Assembly (NCBI GenBank): GCA_018292915.2
Contig: JACVVK020000453.1
Coordinates: forward strand, 55,001-119,000
DNA: 64,000 nt
Source of the DNA: Batillaria attramentaria
Lineage: Eukaryota; Mollusca; Gastropoda; Batillariidae
Reading direction: 5' to 3'
This document shows, one piece after another, positions 1 to 10,622 of the stretch. The notes below the pieces were generated by a model. The model worked only from the letters and a program-made list of their open reading frames with translations, searched no databases and was not told the origin of the DNA. A program made the position numbers and the translations under genes. Position 1 is the stretch's first letter; each line of letters opens with the position of its first letter.

Positions 1-213
1 AACCCCCAAACAAAATTAAATAAAAAAGGAAGCGAAGAAAGAAAGAAAGACAAAAATCTTTCTATAACGGCATAGGCACCTTGCTGGATTGGACCCGCTT
101 CCTGATTTAAAACGAAAAAACAACAGAAAATTTAACCCTAGAGCTAGTTTAGTTCGAGGTTAGACTCTAACCCGGGGCTAAACTCCCTAACCCCGACCTT
201 TACATGCGGGCCC
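1..213 (-). mobile_element. MITE-like repeat family A, copy 1 (cut by window edge)
   Basis: Read on the minus strand this begins GGGCCCGCATGTAAAGGTCG at 213 and runs through a conserved body (CTCTAGGGTTAAATTTTCTG, then ATCAGGAAGCGGGTCC, then TTATAGAA) to the window edge. The same body occurs at 37491-37764 and 60759-60922. The opposite end of the 37.5-kb copy is a reverse complement of this terminus, so the family has terminal inverted repeats and is probably a non-autonomous DNA transposon. No coding capacity is seen. Confidence 0.7.
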
Positions 214-720
214 TGGATCCTTGAGACACGAAGCGACAATAGCTGGTTTTGCACCTGGTAAAAGTTAAGTACGTTCACACTACGCTGCCTATCATTGGCA
301 GCTGGCTTATTTTGCCCACCACACCTTCGCCCCCTTCCTGCTTCTGGCGCACACACGGCTATCGCTCCAGTCGCCCGTATCTCTTACCTCGCCATCAGTC
401 GCGATTGGTCAGCGTCATCAGACACATGACCATGACACTATCGCCACCGCGCCAGGATCTCTCTTCGTGTGTCTTATGATCCTCGGTCATTTACATTATC
501 TACTCCATCTATCAGGTGCGGCCAGCAGGAGCCGACGAGCCCAAAGAAAGGTCAAGTTCACAAGGCTACAACGTTCTAGCAGCCAACGAAATCCATTTTG
601 ATGCTAAACTGGACACATTCAAATGAAGTGACCTAGTGAACTGCCGGCAGACTGCAGTTTTCTAAATCCGAGAGTTCCCTGCTAGAAGGCACTATCGATA
701 ACGACAGTAAGAAGAGAGGT
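214..720. other. Non-coding, nothing recognised
   Basis: Short open frames only, with no protein-like composition or splice-bounded exon that I can defend. It separates the MITE end from a LINE fragment. Confidence 0.5.
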
Positions 721-723
721 GGT

Positions 724-1185
724 ATGTTATGGCAGGGAAAATTTCTGTTCAGGCCTTTCGTCATTTTGATGGCACCCTTCCAGCATACCTTTCGGCTTCA
801 CTCGTCACCTATCAGCCGTCGCGAACCCTCCGGTCGTCGACGGAGAAGCTTCTCAAAATCAGTTCCCAAGCGCAACCTGAAATCCTTTGGCGCGCGCTCT
901 TTCAGTTTTGTTGCACCAACCTTTTGGAATTCTCTGCCAGCACATCTGAGAAATGCGCCCACACTGTCTGTTTTTAAGAGCAATTTTAAAACGTTCCTCT
1001 TTTGTAAAGCCTTCCAGTAATTTCCCGTGTCAGCAACTACTGCGTCAATTTCACCAGTGTATGTCTGTCCACTGTTTGTAAAATGTGCGTGAATGTCGAT
1101 GAGTGATTGGCGCACTGAGTTTATGCCAAAGAAATGCGCCCTACAAATACCATTTATCATTATTATTATTGTTTTTGTATTTCTT
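724..1185 (+). mobile_element. CR1/L2-like LINE, 3' end fragment (broken reverse-transcriptase C-terminus and tail)
   Basis: Two overlapping frames read like the C-terminal end of a CR1/L2-type reverse transcriptase. About 747-860 gives DGTLPAYLS and YQPSRTLRSS; about 860-1017 gives KSFGARSFSFVAPTFWNSLP followed by HLRNAPTLSVFKSNFKTFLF. The change of frame near 850-870 shows a frameshift, so the copy is dead. The 3' tail (ATGCGCCCTACAAATA followed by ATTATTATT) resembles the tail of the Deu-SINEs at 18536-18941 and 54932-55330. The 5' part is missing, as is usual for LINE insertions. Confidence 0.8.
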
Positions 1186-2070
1186 GTTACATTGTTTCTC
1201 GGAGTGCCAACGACAAGTTTTCCCCCTACACGGGGCAACTCTTCTTTCTAAGTGTTCGTTACAACGTGTGACGAGGAACAAGAACAAAGAAATAGTAAGT
1301 AAATGGCCTCCACAGACAATGAAATTTTTCGACCGCCAGTGGTGAAAGAGCTTTAAGTGTTCATCACATTCATGGTGCATGGGTCCTTTCACCAAATGGC
1401 AGCAGTTATCTTCAGGTGCTGTTTTGCATAGAGGTCATCTGACCAGGTGACAGGTGAAGCTGTAGCAGTAAAGACACTGCCCTCCTCCCTCCCCCTCCCC
1501 CCTCCATCGTTATCATCCACCGTGACACTTTCATTGGCATTGTCTCCGTGTGAATACAAGCCAGTCTTCCTTTATGCTGCCAAACATTCCAGATTCCTCT
1601 CCTCTTGCTGCGAGACAGCCTAACTGAACCGCGGCCATCTAAAAGAGGGCGACCCTTGGTTCCCCTGCCCCATACATCGCCCTTGACACTATCGCTGGCA
1701 TTGTCTCCCTTTCACTGCACGGTTCCCTCCCTTTGAAAAGCGGCCACTCGACCTCGTTCACGCTGCATCAGCACTGTTGTGTGAGTGACACGGTAGAAGA
1801 GGCACCTCTATCACCATCAACAGACACGCATCCGCGAGCCTCGCGACTAAACACGGATCCCCCGCCCACCCGTCGGGAGGTCAAAGAGCGATCTCCTGAA
1901 TATGGCTTCCGCGACGACGACAAAGGGCCGAGGCTGGCACTGTAATGAGGAAGGGCGCCATATCGTAGACAAATCGCTAATTAAATGGACATGCGGAGTC
2001 AGCGACACCCTCGTTTCTCTGGGACTGTGACACGCGACATAAAGACTGCCTTGGGCCTTGGGCCGTGGGC
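1186..2070. other. Non-coding, nothing recognised
   Basis: Unique-looking sequence with short pyrimidine tracts. No exon, RNA gene or element was recognised. Confidence 0.5.
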
Positions 2071-2086
2071 CCCTCTCTCTCTCTCC

Positions 2087-2137
<51 letters not shown>

Positions 2138-2226
2138 GGTGGCGTTCACAGCAAAGTACCTCTGGTGGCCTTCCGGCTGTACTGGATATGTTGGATGGTT
2201 AATTGGGTTTAAAGGTCTGCAATCTC

Positions 2227-2290
<64 letters not shown>
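2071..2290. repeat. (CT)n-(GT)n-(GA)n and a second (GT)n microsatellite
   Basis: A (CT) tract at about 2072-2086 is followed by (GT) at 2091-2127 and (GA) at 2127-2138. A second pure (GT)30 tract lies at 2230-2290. Apparent Val-Cys and His-Thr open frames here are translations of the repeat. Confidence 0.95.
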
Positions 2291-2292
<2 letters not shown>

Positions 2293-4236
2293 CTTTTTTA
2301 CAGAAATTGCGACTCCAGTGGCCGTGCATAATACAGGCAACTCAGCGGTCAGCACAAATATGTTGCTCCCAGCCCGGAGTCGAAGTCTAAAAGATTGACA
2401 GAATACAAATCTGGAAAGTAACAGTTTTGGTCCTTTTGGTAATCTAATCCAAATCTAGCAACTATCAGAATCATATCTTGTCACCTACAAACGCAGGAAA
2501 ACAAAACAACAACAACAACAACAAACAACAACAATAACACAGATACATATCTAGCCAGTACCCGGATCGTCAGACATAAGACGAAAGCCATCAAGATTTT
2601 TGTTGTTGATGAAAACAAACACTCTCTTCGTGCTGTTACTGTCGTCCAAGATAGCAATCCCTCTTACTGGACATTTCCCATTATCTCAAGACTTCACAAA
2701 TCTCGGATCTGACGCTCACTGCTTGGCCGTGAAACAAAAGCCGTCAGAAAACAACCCATCCACGCCAAACCGATCTGTTCTCTTTATTTCCCATCGACAA
2801 GACAGACAAGACAAGACAGACACAGAAGAGCGAGCAATGGTAATCTAAATGTTGCTCAATTTCCCACCACCAACCACTTGAATCTGAAGGAGCGGCAGAG
2901 AGAGTTGCAATGGCGCAAAAAGGGCGAGACACGGCGGTGCAGGCAATCTGCTGAACCCTATCGGAGGTTTGGACAGATCCAGGAGGGAGGGGGGGGGGGG
3001 GTAGCCGCGATCGCATCTGGGGCGGAGGAGCAGAAAATCGGGAAATCGCTAACGTTTGTCAAGGTGACGAGAGACGGGCGCAGTGTCATCTGATGAGCGA
3101 CTGGCGGGCATGAGCAGGGCGAACGAGGCGGGCACGACGTCCCCCATCTTACGCAAACCGGGCCGTCCTATCTGCAGGCTAAACGACCGTGTAATTAAGG
3201 CCTGCAGGCGCTGTTTGTTGCCATGAGGGAACTTGCAAGGGGGGTACAATGTCTGCCCAGCATCTCCCCCCCCCCCAACACACACACAGATCCACACACC
3301 CACCCACCCATCCACACACCCCATCCACCCATCCACACACACACACACACACACACACAAACATCCCCCCCATACCCCCCCCCCCCCACACACACTAAAT
3401 AAGATCAGCTTGTTTAAAGGTCCATTTTCCCGCAGATCATTCGGAGATTGTTTGAAGCATAACTGACTGACCAGGAGACAAGAGTTTCGGGCAATTGCAA
3501 GTCAGTCACGTCTCAGTGCAAGGCCAGCGTACGTCAGCGTCATACTCTATTCACAGCTCGACTATTTCTATCGTACAGAAGCAGACACAAGCACAACTGT
3601 TCAAAAACAAACGCTGTCTGTGGAGCCTCGTCAAAGACACACGCCAGGAACAACTTGTCCTTAAGGGCCAAAAGCCATAGGACGTAAAGCAAGCTAATGA
3701 TGATGATGGAGCCTCGTAACCTTACAACTAGCGCCTTTAAAGCTTGCGCTGGTCGGTATGACATCAAACAAAAAAATGCCTCGCAAAACAACCGGAAGTG
3801 ACATCACAGAGGAGGCATGTTGGGAAGAGCACCGAGCGGGAGGTGAAATACGAGACAGGGGTGGGCGTTCTCAGTCCATCAGGGCAGAAACCACCCAACT
3901 TCCGAGATCTCGCGTGAAATACAGCGTCTGCGTGACGCAACGCCCAACAGCTCAGGGGAAACATGGAAGATCGCAATCTCTTAATAATCAGATAACGGAT
4001 GATTTAGGAACGCGGAGCAGAAAGCTGTTACTCGACTCGAGGGCGGGAGGGTGGCACATGTATATTATGATTGTGTAGCTACCGGCCTTTGTAAGACGGT
4101 GAATGCATGCATGTGAAGAAATGGACAGGCTTTTAATTGTTGTTTCTGTGGTTTTAAAGTTACCAGAGACCGTAGGGGTATTGAGGGCAACTTTCAGGAC
4201 TAGTCTGCTTACACCACAGCGTTACGGAGCAAACCG
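2291..4236. other. Non-coding; contains a C/A-rich imperfect repeat at 3267-3395
   Basis: The 3267-3395 part is poly(C) followed by CACAC and CCCATCCA-type imperfect repeats and a further poly(C). An (AAC)n tract lies near 2505-2535. The remainder holds only short open frames without recognisable domains. Confidence 0.6.
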
Positions 4237-4497
4237 AAAAGGCAGACTATGCTCTTTCTTCTTTCCTTTCTTCTTCCTGTTCTCATCTTCTTTTTTTTTT
4301 TTTTTTTTTTTTTTCCCACGTCTGTACATTTCAGTCCAGTTTTTCCACGGCAATTTCTCCGCCATGCTCTTTGTAAACTGGTTCAGATGAGCACGTATAT
4401 AAGTTTTTGCTTGTTGTGCTCTCTTTCAATGTATTACTGTTTGCTGCTTGACGGTGATCCATGAATAAAAAAAAAATGTTTAAACCAAAAGGCAGAC
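4237..4497 (+). mobile_element. 5'-truncated LINE 3' UTR with 11-bp target-site duplication
   Basis: The insert 4248-4486 ends in ATGTTTAAACC and shares blocks (CTCCGCC, TGAGCAC, AAGTTTTTGCTTGTTGTGCT versus AAGTTTTTAACTTGTTGTGCT) with the last about 130 bp of the LINE at 9335-10344. It is flanked by AAAAGGCAGAC at 4237-4247 and 4487-4497. It includes a poly(T) run near 4291-4314. Only the tail was integrated and nothing coding remains. Confidence 0.8.
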
Positions 4498-5412
4498 AGA
4501 TTATTAATTGTGAATCTGTGAGGGGCATTTACTTGAAGGAGATCAGACGCCTTTGACAAATTTAAATTGCTTTAAAGAATCCCAGACAAACACCGTAAAC
4601 ATGCCTCCACGCAACCATTCCTTCCGCACGCCTTCTGCCCGGACAGTCTAAAAGGATTTTATTTCTGATTTTTTTTTATCTGCCTCTGCCAGCAATCTCC
4701 ATCTCCATCTCTCCCCTTCTCCCCCCACAAACACCCTACCCAAACCTTGCTTCCATTTCTTTTAACCACCACCACCACCAGCTCCACTCTCCCAGAATAT
4801 GTCCCCTACGCCCACAATCATCCCACACCGCATCCCGTTTTCATTTCAGAACTGTCGCCAGTAAAACAGGCAGCCCTTGCCTTGAACCGAAAGTGGGCAC
4901 TGAGACTGAGAGATATCAAACACAATGAACCTGACGATGCCAGTGCTATCCTCCCAGCTCCCCCCCCCCCCTGACCTCCCTCCCCCCTCATCGCGCGGCC
5001 AGCGTTCTGGCCTGTGGCTGCAATGACCATAAACTGGCGTGAATATTGCTGCACGTGACACTCGTTGCGACTTTATGACGGGTGATGACACGGCCCCCTG
5101 CTCAAGAGGAAACGGTTTTACTGGCGACCGGTCCGCTTTGCCATCTGGCCCCCACAGATTTTTCTGGTCCCAGGGACGGACTATCGAGAGCGGAAACTGA
5201 AGAGGGGATGTCGGGATTGGAACCGATGATCATCGTGCCCAAGAAGGCGTAAGTAACTGCGCGGGTTCTTTGTTCTCTAGGTACCGGTCCGTGTCTTGAA
5301 ACAATGGGGTACCAAGTGTGTCGGGAAGTAGAAGATTGCACCGCGTGAAAATAGAATCTCGCTAACGGTGCTCTTCGGTGAAGGTGAGGCCATGCACTGT
5401 TCAGCCGCCTCG
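4498..5412. other. Non-coding, nothing recognised
   Basis: Contains pyrimidine-rich stretches (4690-4780) and a short poly(C) near 4962. No feature is supported. Confidence 0.5.
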
Positions 5413-5605
5413 GACCAATGAGGAGCCGAGATAGCCGAACGGTACAGCGTTGGACTTTCAATGCTCGGGTCGTGAGTTCGAATCCCGTCTGGGGCCAAGT
5501 ATTTGTGCTGGCCTTTTTCTCGTTGTCCCGTCTTTGGTATCACCCATACGTGGTGGAAAAGGACGTTAAACTCCAAAACACCAACTCACCCCCTCAGACC
5601 AATGA
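5413..5605 (+). mobile_element. tRNA-derived SINE (family S1) with 9-bp TSD
   Basis: Family S1 is about 165-185 bp. It has a tRNA-like head (GGAGCCGGGGTGGCCGAATGG as A-box region, GAGTTCGAATCCC as B box), then a body (TTTGTGCTGGC, TCGTTGCCCCGTCTTTGATA, TCACCCGTACGTGGTGG) and the tail AAAAGGACGTTAAAC followed by C/A-rich sequence. This copy occupies 5422-5596 and is flanked by GACCAATGA at 5413-5421 and 5597-5605. The head is a retroposed pol III promoter, not a functional tRNA gene. Confidence 0.9.
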
Positions 5606-6431
5606 TTGAAAGAACCCGCTCTGCACGGCCACTTCAAGCGCGTACGGCAGCTGACAACTTGCATACATTTATCTTGTGGGCAACCGAGGCAATGGCGGTC
5701 CATTTCGAAAAAAAAACAAAAAACAAAACAAAAAAACAAACAAACACAAAACAACAACAACAACAACAACAACAGTGTGTGTCTAATCATGGCATTTAGA
5801 CTCACAAATACACCAGAACGTTGGGGGACCAAAGAATGCCATGACCGTCGAGTTGCTGTGTCTGGAAAGGTCTGAAGATGTTTGAAAAGTTGGCTTCAAA
5901 GTCAAGCTTATTTTGGCTTACTGTGAAAAATTGGCTTCAAAGACAAGCATCCTGTACCGTTGTAAAACACAGTAAAGTTGTCGTTACTGACACTCAATTT
6001 CGTTTCTTTTCTTTGCAGTTGAAAATTAAAAAAAAAAAAATCAACCCCAAAACAACAGCAACAACAAAAACCACCACCACCAATAAGGAAAAAAAATGAA
6101 AAAAAGAAAAAAGATGGTACGTTCTAACCCGTGATGCCCCCCAACTACAACATAATGATGACGTAATTGCTGCATCCGGGTCCTTAATAAGTCGGCCCAG
6201 CAGGGGGAGATGGCCAAAGCGTGTCGGGTCGTGCAGACGACCGTAATGGCCGACTCTTGTAGCAGCAGGAGGTGGCTTTGGTAATGTCCTATGATTTTCT
6301 CGTTACTCCATCAACACGGAGGCGCCGGCATGACGAATTGAGCAAACTCTGTTTCATTCCATTTAATACCTGATTCGCCAGAATGACTTGCGTCTGGCAC
6401 CATTCGCTAGGGACTGTGCACGGACACAGGA

Positions 6432-6435
<4 letters not shown>
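5606..6435. other. Non-coding; A-rich and (AAC)n sequence
   Basis: A-rich tracts lie at 5708-5775, including (AAC)n, and at 6027-6112. No gene was recognised. Confidence 0.5.
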
Positions 6436-6486
<51 letters not shown>

Positions 6487-6550
6487 AGAGAGAAAGTGAG
6501 AGTGAGAGAGAGAGAGAGAGGGGGGGGGGGAGGGGGAGGGAGGAGGGCGA
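6436..6550. repeat. (GA)n microsatellite grading into poly(G)
   Basis: A pure GA run at 6436-6480 is followed by imperfect GA and G-runs to about 6550. Homopurine strand asymmetry is complete over about 110 bp. Confidence 0.95.
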
Positions 6551-7227
6551 GCGCCCTGTAGGATGAAATGAAATGGGTCCAACTGAAAGCAAACAATTGT
6601 GACTGAGAGAAAAAAATTTATGGCCGGCGCCAGGATTTTTTGTTACACTGCGCATTCCCTGAAGTGCTTTCACTGGTTGGACTTTCGAGGACACGCTAAA
6701 ATGTAGGGCACGGGGAGGGGGGGTCGCAAGGGGACTAGAACTCGTTCGGCTCTGCTGGCCCAGAAAAAATAACGAACCTATTGAATCATTTATTTATTTC
6801 ATTTTTATGGAGCATTCCGACGCGTCTTCTGTGGAGGCAACTCCCCACCCTTCGCCCAGCGAGTGTCTTCGCACCATTTCAAACAAAATTATGCATTGCG
6901 CCAGCGGGAAATCACGGTGAAGAGGGGGCGAGGAAAAACAATGAAACAAAAATAGAGAGGTTTCCTCGAGGCATAAACGGCGCCGTGAATTGGTCTGAGT
7001 CCCCCTCAAGCTGAGAACTGCATGACGGTACTAAAAGCCAATGAGAGACCGCCCGTAAAAACGGAACCCAATTTCATGAAAGCGCATGGTCTCGCGTTGT
7101 TTTTTTTTTCCGGCTCTACTTCTGCCCAAGGTCCCCTCTCTCCCCCCCCCCCCCCCCCATAGTACCGCCGACGTTGATACTGACCCACGGACACGCGATC
7201 AGGGTTATTCGAGATAGAGCACAAAAT
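6551..7227. other. Non-coding, nothing recognised
   Basis: Unique-looking sequence with a poly(C) tract at about 7143-7159. No exon or element was recognised. Confidence 0.45.
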
Positions 7228-7442
7228 CGCGTTTTTGTCGTGGGTGGGGGGTGGGTGGGTGGGTGGGTGTTCGGGGGTTTAACGTCCTTTTTCCACCACA
7301 TACGGGTGATATCAAAGACGGGGCAACGATGAAAAAGCCAGCACAAATATTTGGCCCCAACCGGGATACGAACTCACGACGCGAGCATTAGAAGTCCAAC
7401 GCTTTACCACTCGGCCACCCCGGCTCCCCGCGTTTTTTGTCG
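7228..7442 (-). mobile_element. SINE S1, full length, with 13-bp TSD
   Basis: Minus-strand copy at 7241-7428 with complete head (GGGGAGCCGGGGTGGCCGAG), body and tail. Flanks are CGCGTTTTTGTCG at 7228-7240 and the same sequence with one extra T at 7429-7442. Confidence 0.92.
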
Positions 7443-7605
7443 CGTGCGTTCAGAGACAGAGACAACGTAAGATTACTCAGGGTCAGCGTGCAATAATTTG
7501 CTTTGCTTGAATTTTCCAGCTGTTAGGCACACGCCGAATACATATTTTCTCACATTTCTCACAACAGAGACAGTATAAAAGCGCAGACTAGCGGGCAACA
7601 CGAGT

Positions 7606-7757
7606 ACTGTGTGTGATCGTGTGAAGTGTTTACGTAGCGTATCCTTTTGTAGGTGTGATTTACCATGATACCCCCCACCCCGTGCACTGTGTGTGATCGT
7701 GTGAAGTGTTACGTAGCGTATGCTTTCGTAGGTGTGATTTACCATGATACCCCCTCC
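7606..7757. repeat. Two-copy tandem duplication (about 80-bp unit)
   Basis: ACTGTGTGTGATCGTGTGAA begins at 7606 and again at 7686. Both units continue through ACGTAGCGTAT, GTAGGTGTGATTTACCATGA and TACCCCC with a few mismatches. A SINE follows shortly afterwards. Confidence 0.9.
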
Positions 7758-7779
7758 CCCCCCCCCTTTTGCTCTACAA

Positions 7780-7930
7780 GGGGAGCCGGACAGTCGAACG
7801 GTAGAATACTGGGTTTGACTCCTGGCTGGGGCCAACTTCTTTGTGCTGGCCTTTTTCTCGTTGCCCCGTCTTCGATATCACCCATATGTGGTGGAAAAGG
7901 ACGTTAAACCCTCAAACGCCCACCCACCCT
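7780..7930 (+). mobile_element. SINE S1 with deletion inside the tRNA-like head
   Basis: Starts GGGGAGCCGGACAGTCGAAC and joins to CTGGCTGGGGCC after losing roughly 25 bp that would include most of the B box. Body and tail (AAAAGGACGTTAAACCC) are intact. Confidence 0.85.
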
Positions 7931-7953
7931 ACCGTAGCCGTACATAACTGCTT

Positions 7954-8150
7954 CAGCTATTGTGCGGGGAGCCAGGATAGGCCAATGGTAGAGCGCTTGA
8001 CTTTCAATGCTCGGGTCGTGAGTTCGAATCCTGGTTGGGGCCAAATATTTGTACTGGCCTTTTCTGCTCGTTGTGCCGTCTTTGATATCACCCTTACGTG
8101 GCTGAAAAGGACGTTAAATCCCTCAGCAACCAACCATCCAACAGCTATTG
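7954..8150 (+). mobile_element. SINE S1, full length, with 9-bp TSD
   Basis: Copy at about 7963-8141 with head GGGGAGCCAGGATAGGCCAA, intact B box and tail GGACGTTAAATCCC. Flanks CAGCTATTG lie at 7954-7962 and 8142-8150. It sits about 35 bp downstream of the preceding SINE. Confidence 0.9.
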
Positions 8151-9140
8151 CACCTTGGGCAGAAGTCTAGCGAACAAGGAAATCGTGCCGCCCGGACAGG
8201 TCCCGGGGCCTCTCGTAAAGAAACTGCCCATTGATCTAAGGGCCGGGCTAGGATAGGGAGAGGAGCTTCGCTGACATAACATTACACGCTAATATTGCTT
8301 CATTCCATTTCCAATGTCCAAACTCAAGCGGCATGCAAATCGGCACAAATTGATTGCCTGCCGCTTTCACTGAAATCACTCACAAGGAAAAGTGCAGTTT
8401 AGGTTTTCGAGAGGGGGGTGGGGGTGGGGTGTGGGGTGGGAGGGGAGGTGGCCTGTCTTCGATAAGGAAAGGTTCGATGTGACGGGTTTAAGGGTGCGAG
8501 TCTGTTTTGAGTAAACACTACGATGGCTGGGGCAAAGAATTCAACTGACGAACACTTCAACTCTCCGTGACAGTACGCCTCAATAGTTAGCTTTGGCTAG
8601 CACTTCAGTCAGCACACTGAACCCTCGAGAGGGTTAGGGTCACGGTTGGGTTTAAGTTTAGGGTAGTTCGGGCAGCCAACGCGGGTAAAAGGAGAGGGTG
8701 AACCGGACTAGGGTTAGGGTTACCTCGTGTTAATAGTGCAGTCGGTATCCTGAGCAGGCAGTCGTAGTCCATTTGCACCACGTGTATAATTTATGTGCCT
8801 AGAAGGAAAACTTTACCCACTCAACGAAATGAAAACAAACAAACAAATGAACAAAAACCCCTCACACAAACAACAACAACAACAACAACAACAACAAACC
8901 CCAACATACTGTAGAACGGTCCAGCGATAATGTCTGAATCTTTGCAGAACAGGGCCTAACTTCGTACGCTGCCGATCACGTTTCCAGAACTTTCTGCTTT
9001 CAACACAGCGCCATCTAAATGCCTAGTTCGTGTACACCGAAGCGCCAGACGAATATTGCCTGCTTTGCAACATCACGAAGACAAACGGGCAGACCACACG
9101 CAACATCAGTATCTTTTTGCCTGCTCCAAATTACCGTCAA
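8151..9140. other. Non-coding; G-rich tract at 8411-8452 and scattered TTAGGG-like motifs
   Basis: The 8411-8452 stretch has many G-runs (GGGGGG, GGGGG, GGGG) and could form a quadruplex. GGTTAGGGT and TAGGGTTAGGGTT occur at about 8630-8730. An (AAC)n tract lies at 8868-8897. No gene was seen. Confidence 0.55.
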
Positions 9141-9334
9141 CGTCACATGTAAAAGCAGACAGGCAGACAGCTAAAAACAGGCGGACAGACAGACACCACA
9201 TGTAAAAGAAGACAGAAAGCAAAACAGGCGGACAAGCAGACAGACAGACTGACATAACATGTAATAGAAGACAGATAGAGAGCTAAACAGGCGGACAGAC
9301 AGACATACGTCACATGTAAAAGAAGACAGACAGA
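9141..9334. repeat. GACA-rich minisatellite, left part
   Basis: Imperfect repeats combine (GACA)n blocks, AGCTAAACAGGCGGACAG and ACATGTAAAAGAAGACAG. The array resumes at 10357 after a LINE insertion, so 9141-9334 and 10345-10605 were originally one array. Confidence 0.9.
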
Positions 9335-10344
9335 CTCACTGCTGTCATGGCATTTCTGTCACTTATATTAACATTACTACTTCTTCTTCTTGCAGGTGAT
9401 ATCCACCCCAATCCGGGGCCTACTTTACATAAAGATCTAGCTGTCATCCACATAAATGTCCGTAGTCTGCGCAATAAAATTTCCCAGTTGTACTTTAAAA
9501 TTGTTAATGGGAATGCTCCTTCTTATCTTTGTCAACGTCTGCCCCCTCTGGTGTCATCAGTGAACCCCTATCATGTACGTAATCCTCTAGAAAGACAGAT
9601 GCCTCGTTGTCGCACCTGAGTTATATAAATCTTCATTTTTCCCTTCAACAACTGCCGCATGGAATGAGTTGCCGGATCACGTTAAGTTCTCAGATTCACT
9701 CAGTTCCTTCAAACGTTTTTTATCTAGTGCAGATCCCGCAGTACCTTTCTATTATTATTTAGGTGAAAGATTAGTCCAGAGCATTCATTGTAAATTGAGG
9801 CTTGAGATGAGTGATCTTAATGACCATCTCTTTAAGAGACATCTATCTGAAGACCGCTCATGTGCTTGCGGCCACGTTGTTGAAGATCCAGCCCACTTTC
9901 TTATGGATTGTCCTCTCTTTAATAATGCACGTACGCAAACAATATCAACCCTTCCATATAACTACAACATCGACACCCTCTTGAGAGGGAATCTCTGTCT
10001 TCCTTTCAATGACAATATAAACATTTTTAAAACTGTACAGCACTTTATTGAAGTATCAGGTCGCTTTGACACCTAAATTCCAATTTCCAATACCAGTCGC
10101 CGGCCCGCTGCCGCCGTCGCAGACGCAATCCCACTGCATTTTTCTTTGTACTGTATCTATTGGTCATTCTTTCTATCCTCTCTCTTCTCTATCTCTTACA
10201 GATCTGTCTTATAATACTCCGCCGCAAATGTTTCTTTGTACTTATGAGCACATTCATAAGTTTTTAACTTGTTGTGCTCGGTATTGTCGAAACTGATTGT
10301 GTGAGTGAATTTTCTGTCCAAAATGAATAAAAACTGTTTAAACC
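9335..10344 (+). mobile_element. Compact, internally deleted CR1/L2-like LINE with a 2A-like motif, 12-bp TSD
   Basis: A 1,010-bp insert is flanked by AAGACAGACAGA at 9323-9334 and 10345-10356. It keeps a 5' open frame (hydrophobic Leu run, then GDIHPNPGP, then INVRSLRNKI, typical of the start of an APE-type endonuclease). It then jumps directly to the far C-terminus of the LINE protein and the 3' UTR ending AATAAAAACTGTTTAAACC. Most of the endonuclease and the reverse-transcriptase core are absent, so the copy cannot move by itself. Insertion with matching flanks shows that the already shortened form was probably what integrated, though a later deletion cannot be excluded. Confidence 0.85.
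9347..10075 (+). pseudogene. Remnant LINE ORF (2A-like N-terminus fused to C-terminal Cys/His domain), frameshifted
   Basis: The first frame, 9347-9619, encodes LTLLLLLLAGDIHPNPGP. NPGP is the 2A ribosome-skipping signature; here the usual DxExNPGP has His in place of Glu. Next comes INVRSLRNKISQL, joined to KIVNGNAPSYL, a C-terminal LINE motif. Near 9617 the frame shifts by one base and continues as SSFFPSTTAAWNELPDHV and onward to 10075. The last part, CACGHVVEDPAHFLMDCPLF, is the Cys/His cluster common at the end of CR1/L2-like proteins. The catalytic RT motifs are missing, so this is not a functional gene. Confidence 0.8.
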
Positions 10345-10605
10345 AAGACAGACAGAGAGCTAAACAGGCAAACAGACAGACAGACGTCACATGTAAAAGA
10401 CAGACAGACAGACAGACTTCATATGTAAAAGAAGACAGACAGATAGTTAAACAGGCGGACAGACAGACAGGCAGACGGACAGACATCACATGTAAAAGAC
10501 ATACAGGCAGAAAGACATCACATGTAAAAGAAGACAGAGAGTTAAACAGGCGGGCAGACAGGCAGATAGACAGACAGGCTTACAGGCAGACAGACAGGAC
10601 AGACT
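10345..10605. repeat. GACA-rich minisatellite, right part, abutting the host-gene 5' splice site
   Basis: It has the same units as 9141-9334 (GACAGACAGACA, CACATGTAAAAGAAGACAG, AGTTAAACAGGCGG). It ends about 17 bp from the exon 3 splice donor at 10622/10621. On the transcribed (minus) strand it is a UGUC/CUGU-rich segment at the start of the intron. Confidence 0.9.
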
Positions 10606-10622
10606 TGTGAGAAAGAATTTAC

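Noticed and set aside
5422..5500. tRNA genes at SINE heads
   Set aside because: A and B boxes are present, but each head continues into the same SINE body, the cloverleaf is degraded and many copies have TSDs, so they are retroposons.
8630..8730. Scattered GGGTTAGGGT motifs as an interstitial telomere
   Set aside because: At most two units in a row, without flanking duplication.
9395..9420. 2A-like motif as evidence of an integrated RNA virus
   Set aside because: The neighbouring residues (INVRSLRNKI, C-terminal Cys/His block) and the 3' UTR identify a non-LTR retrotransposon.
9669..10076. 135-codon frame as an independent host gene
   Set aside because: It is the C-terminal part of a LINE protein between the TSDs of the 9335-10344 insertion.
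9141..10605. CRISPR-like spaced repeats
   Set aside because: Units are imperfect, spacers are made of the same GACA motif, and the context is eukaryotic; it is a minisatellite.
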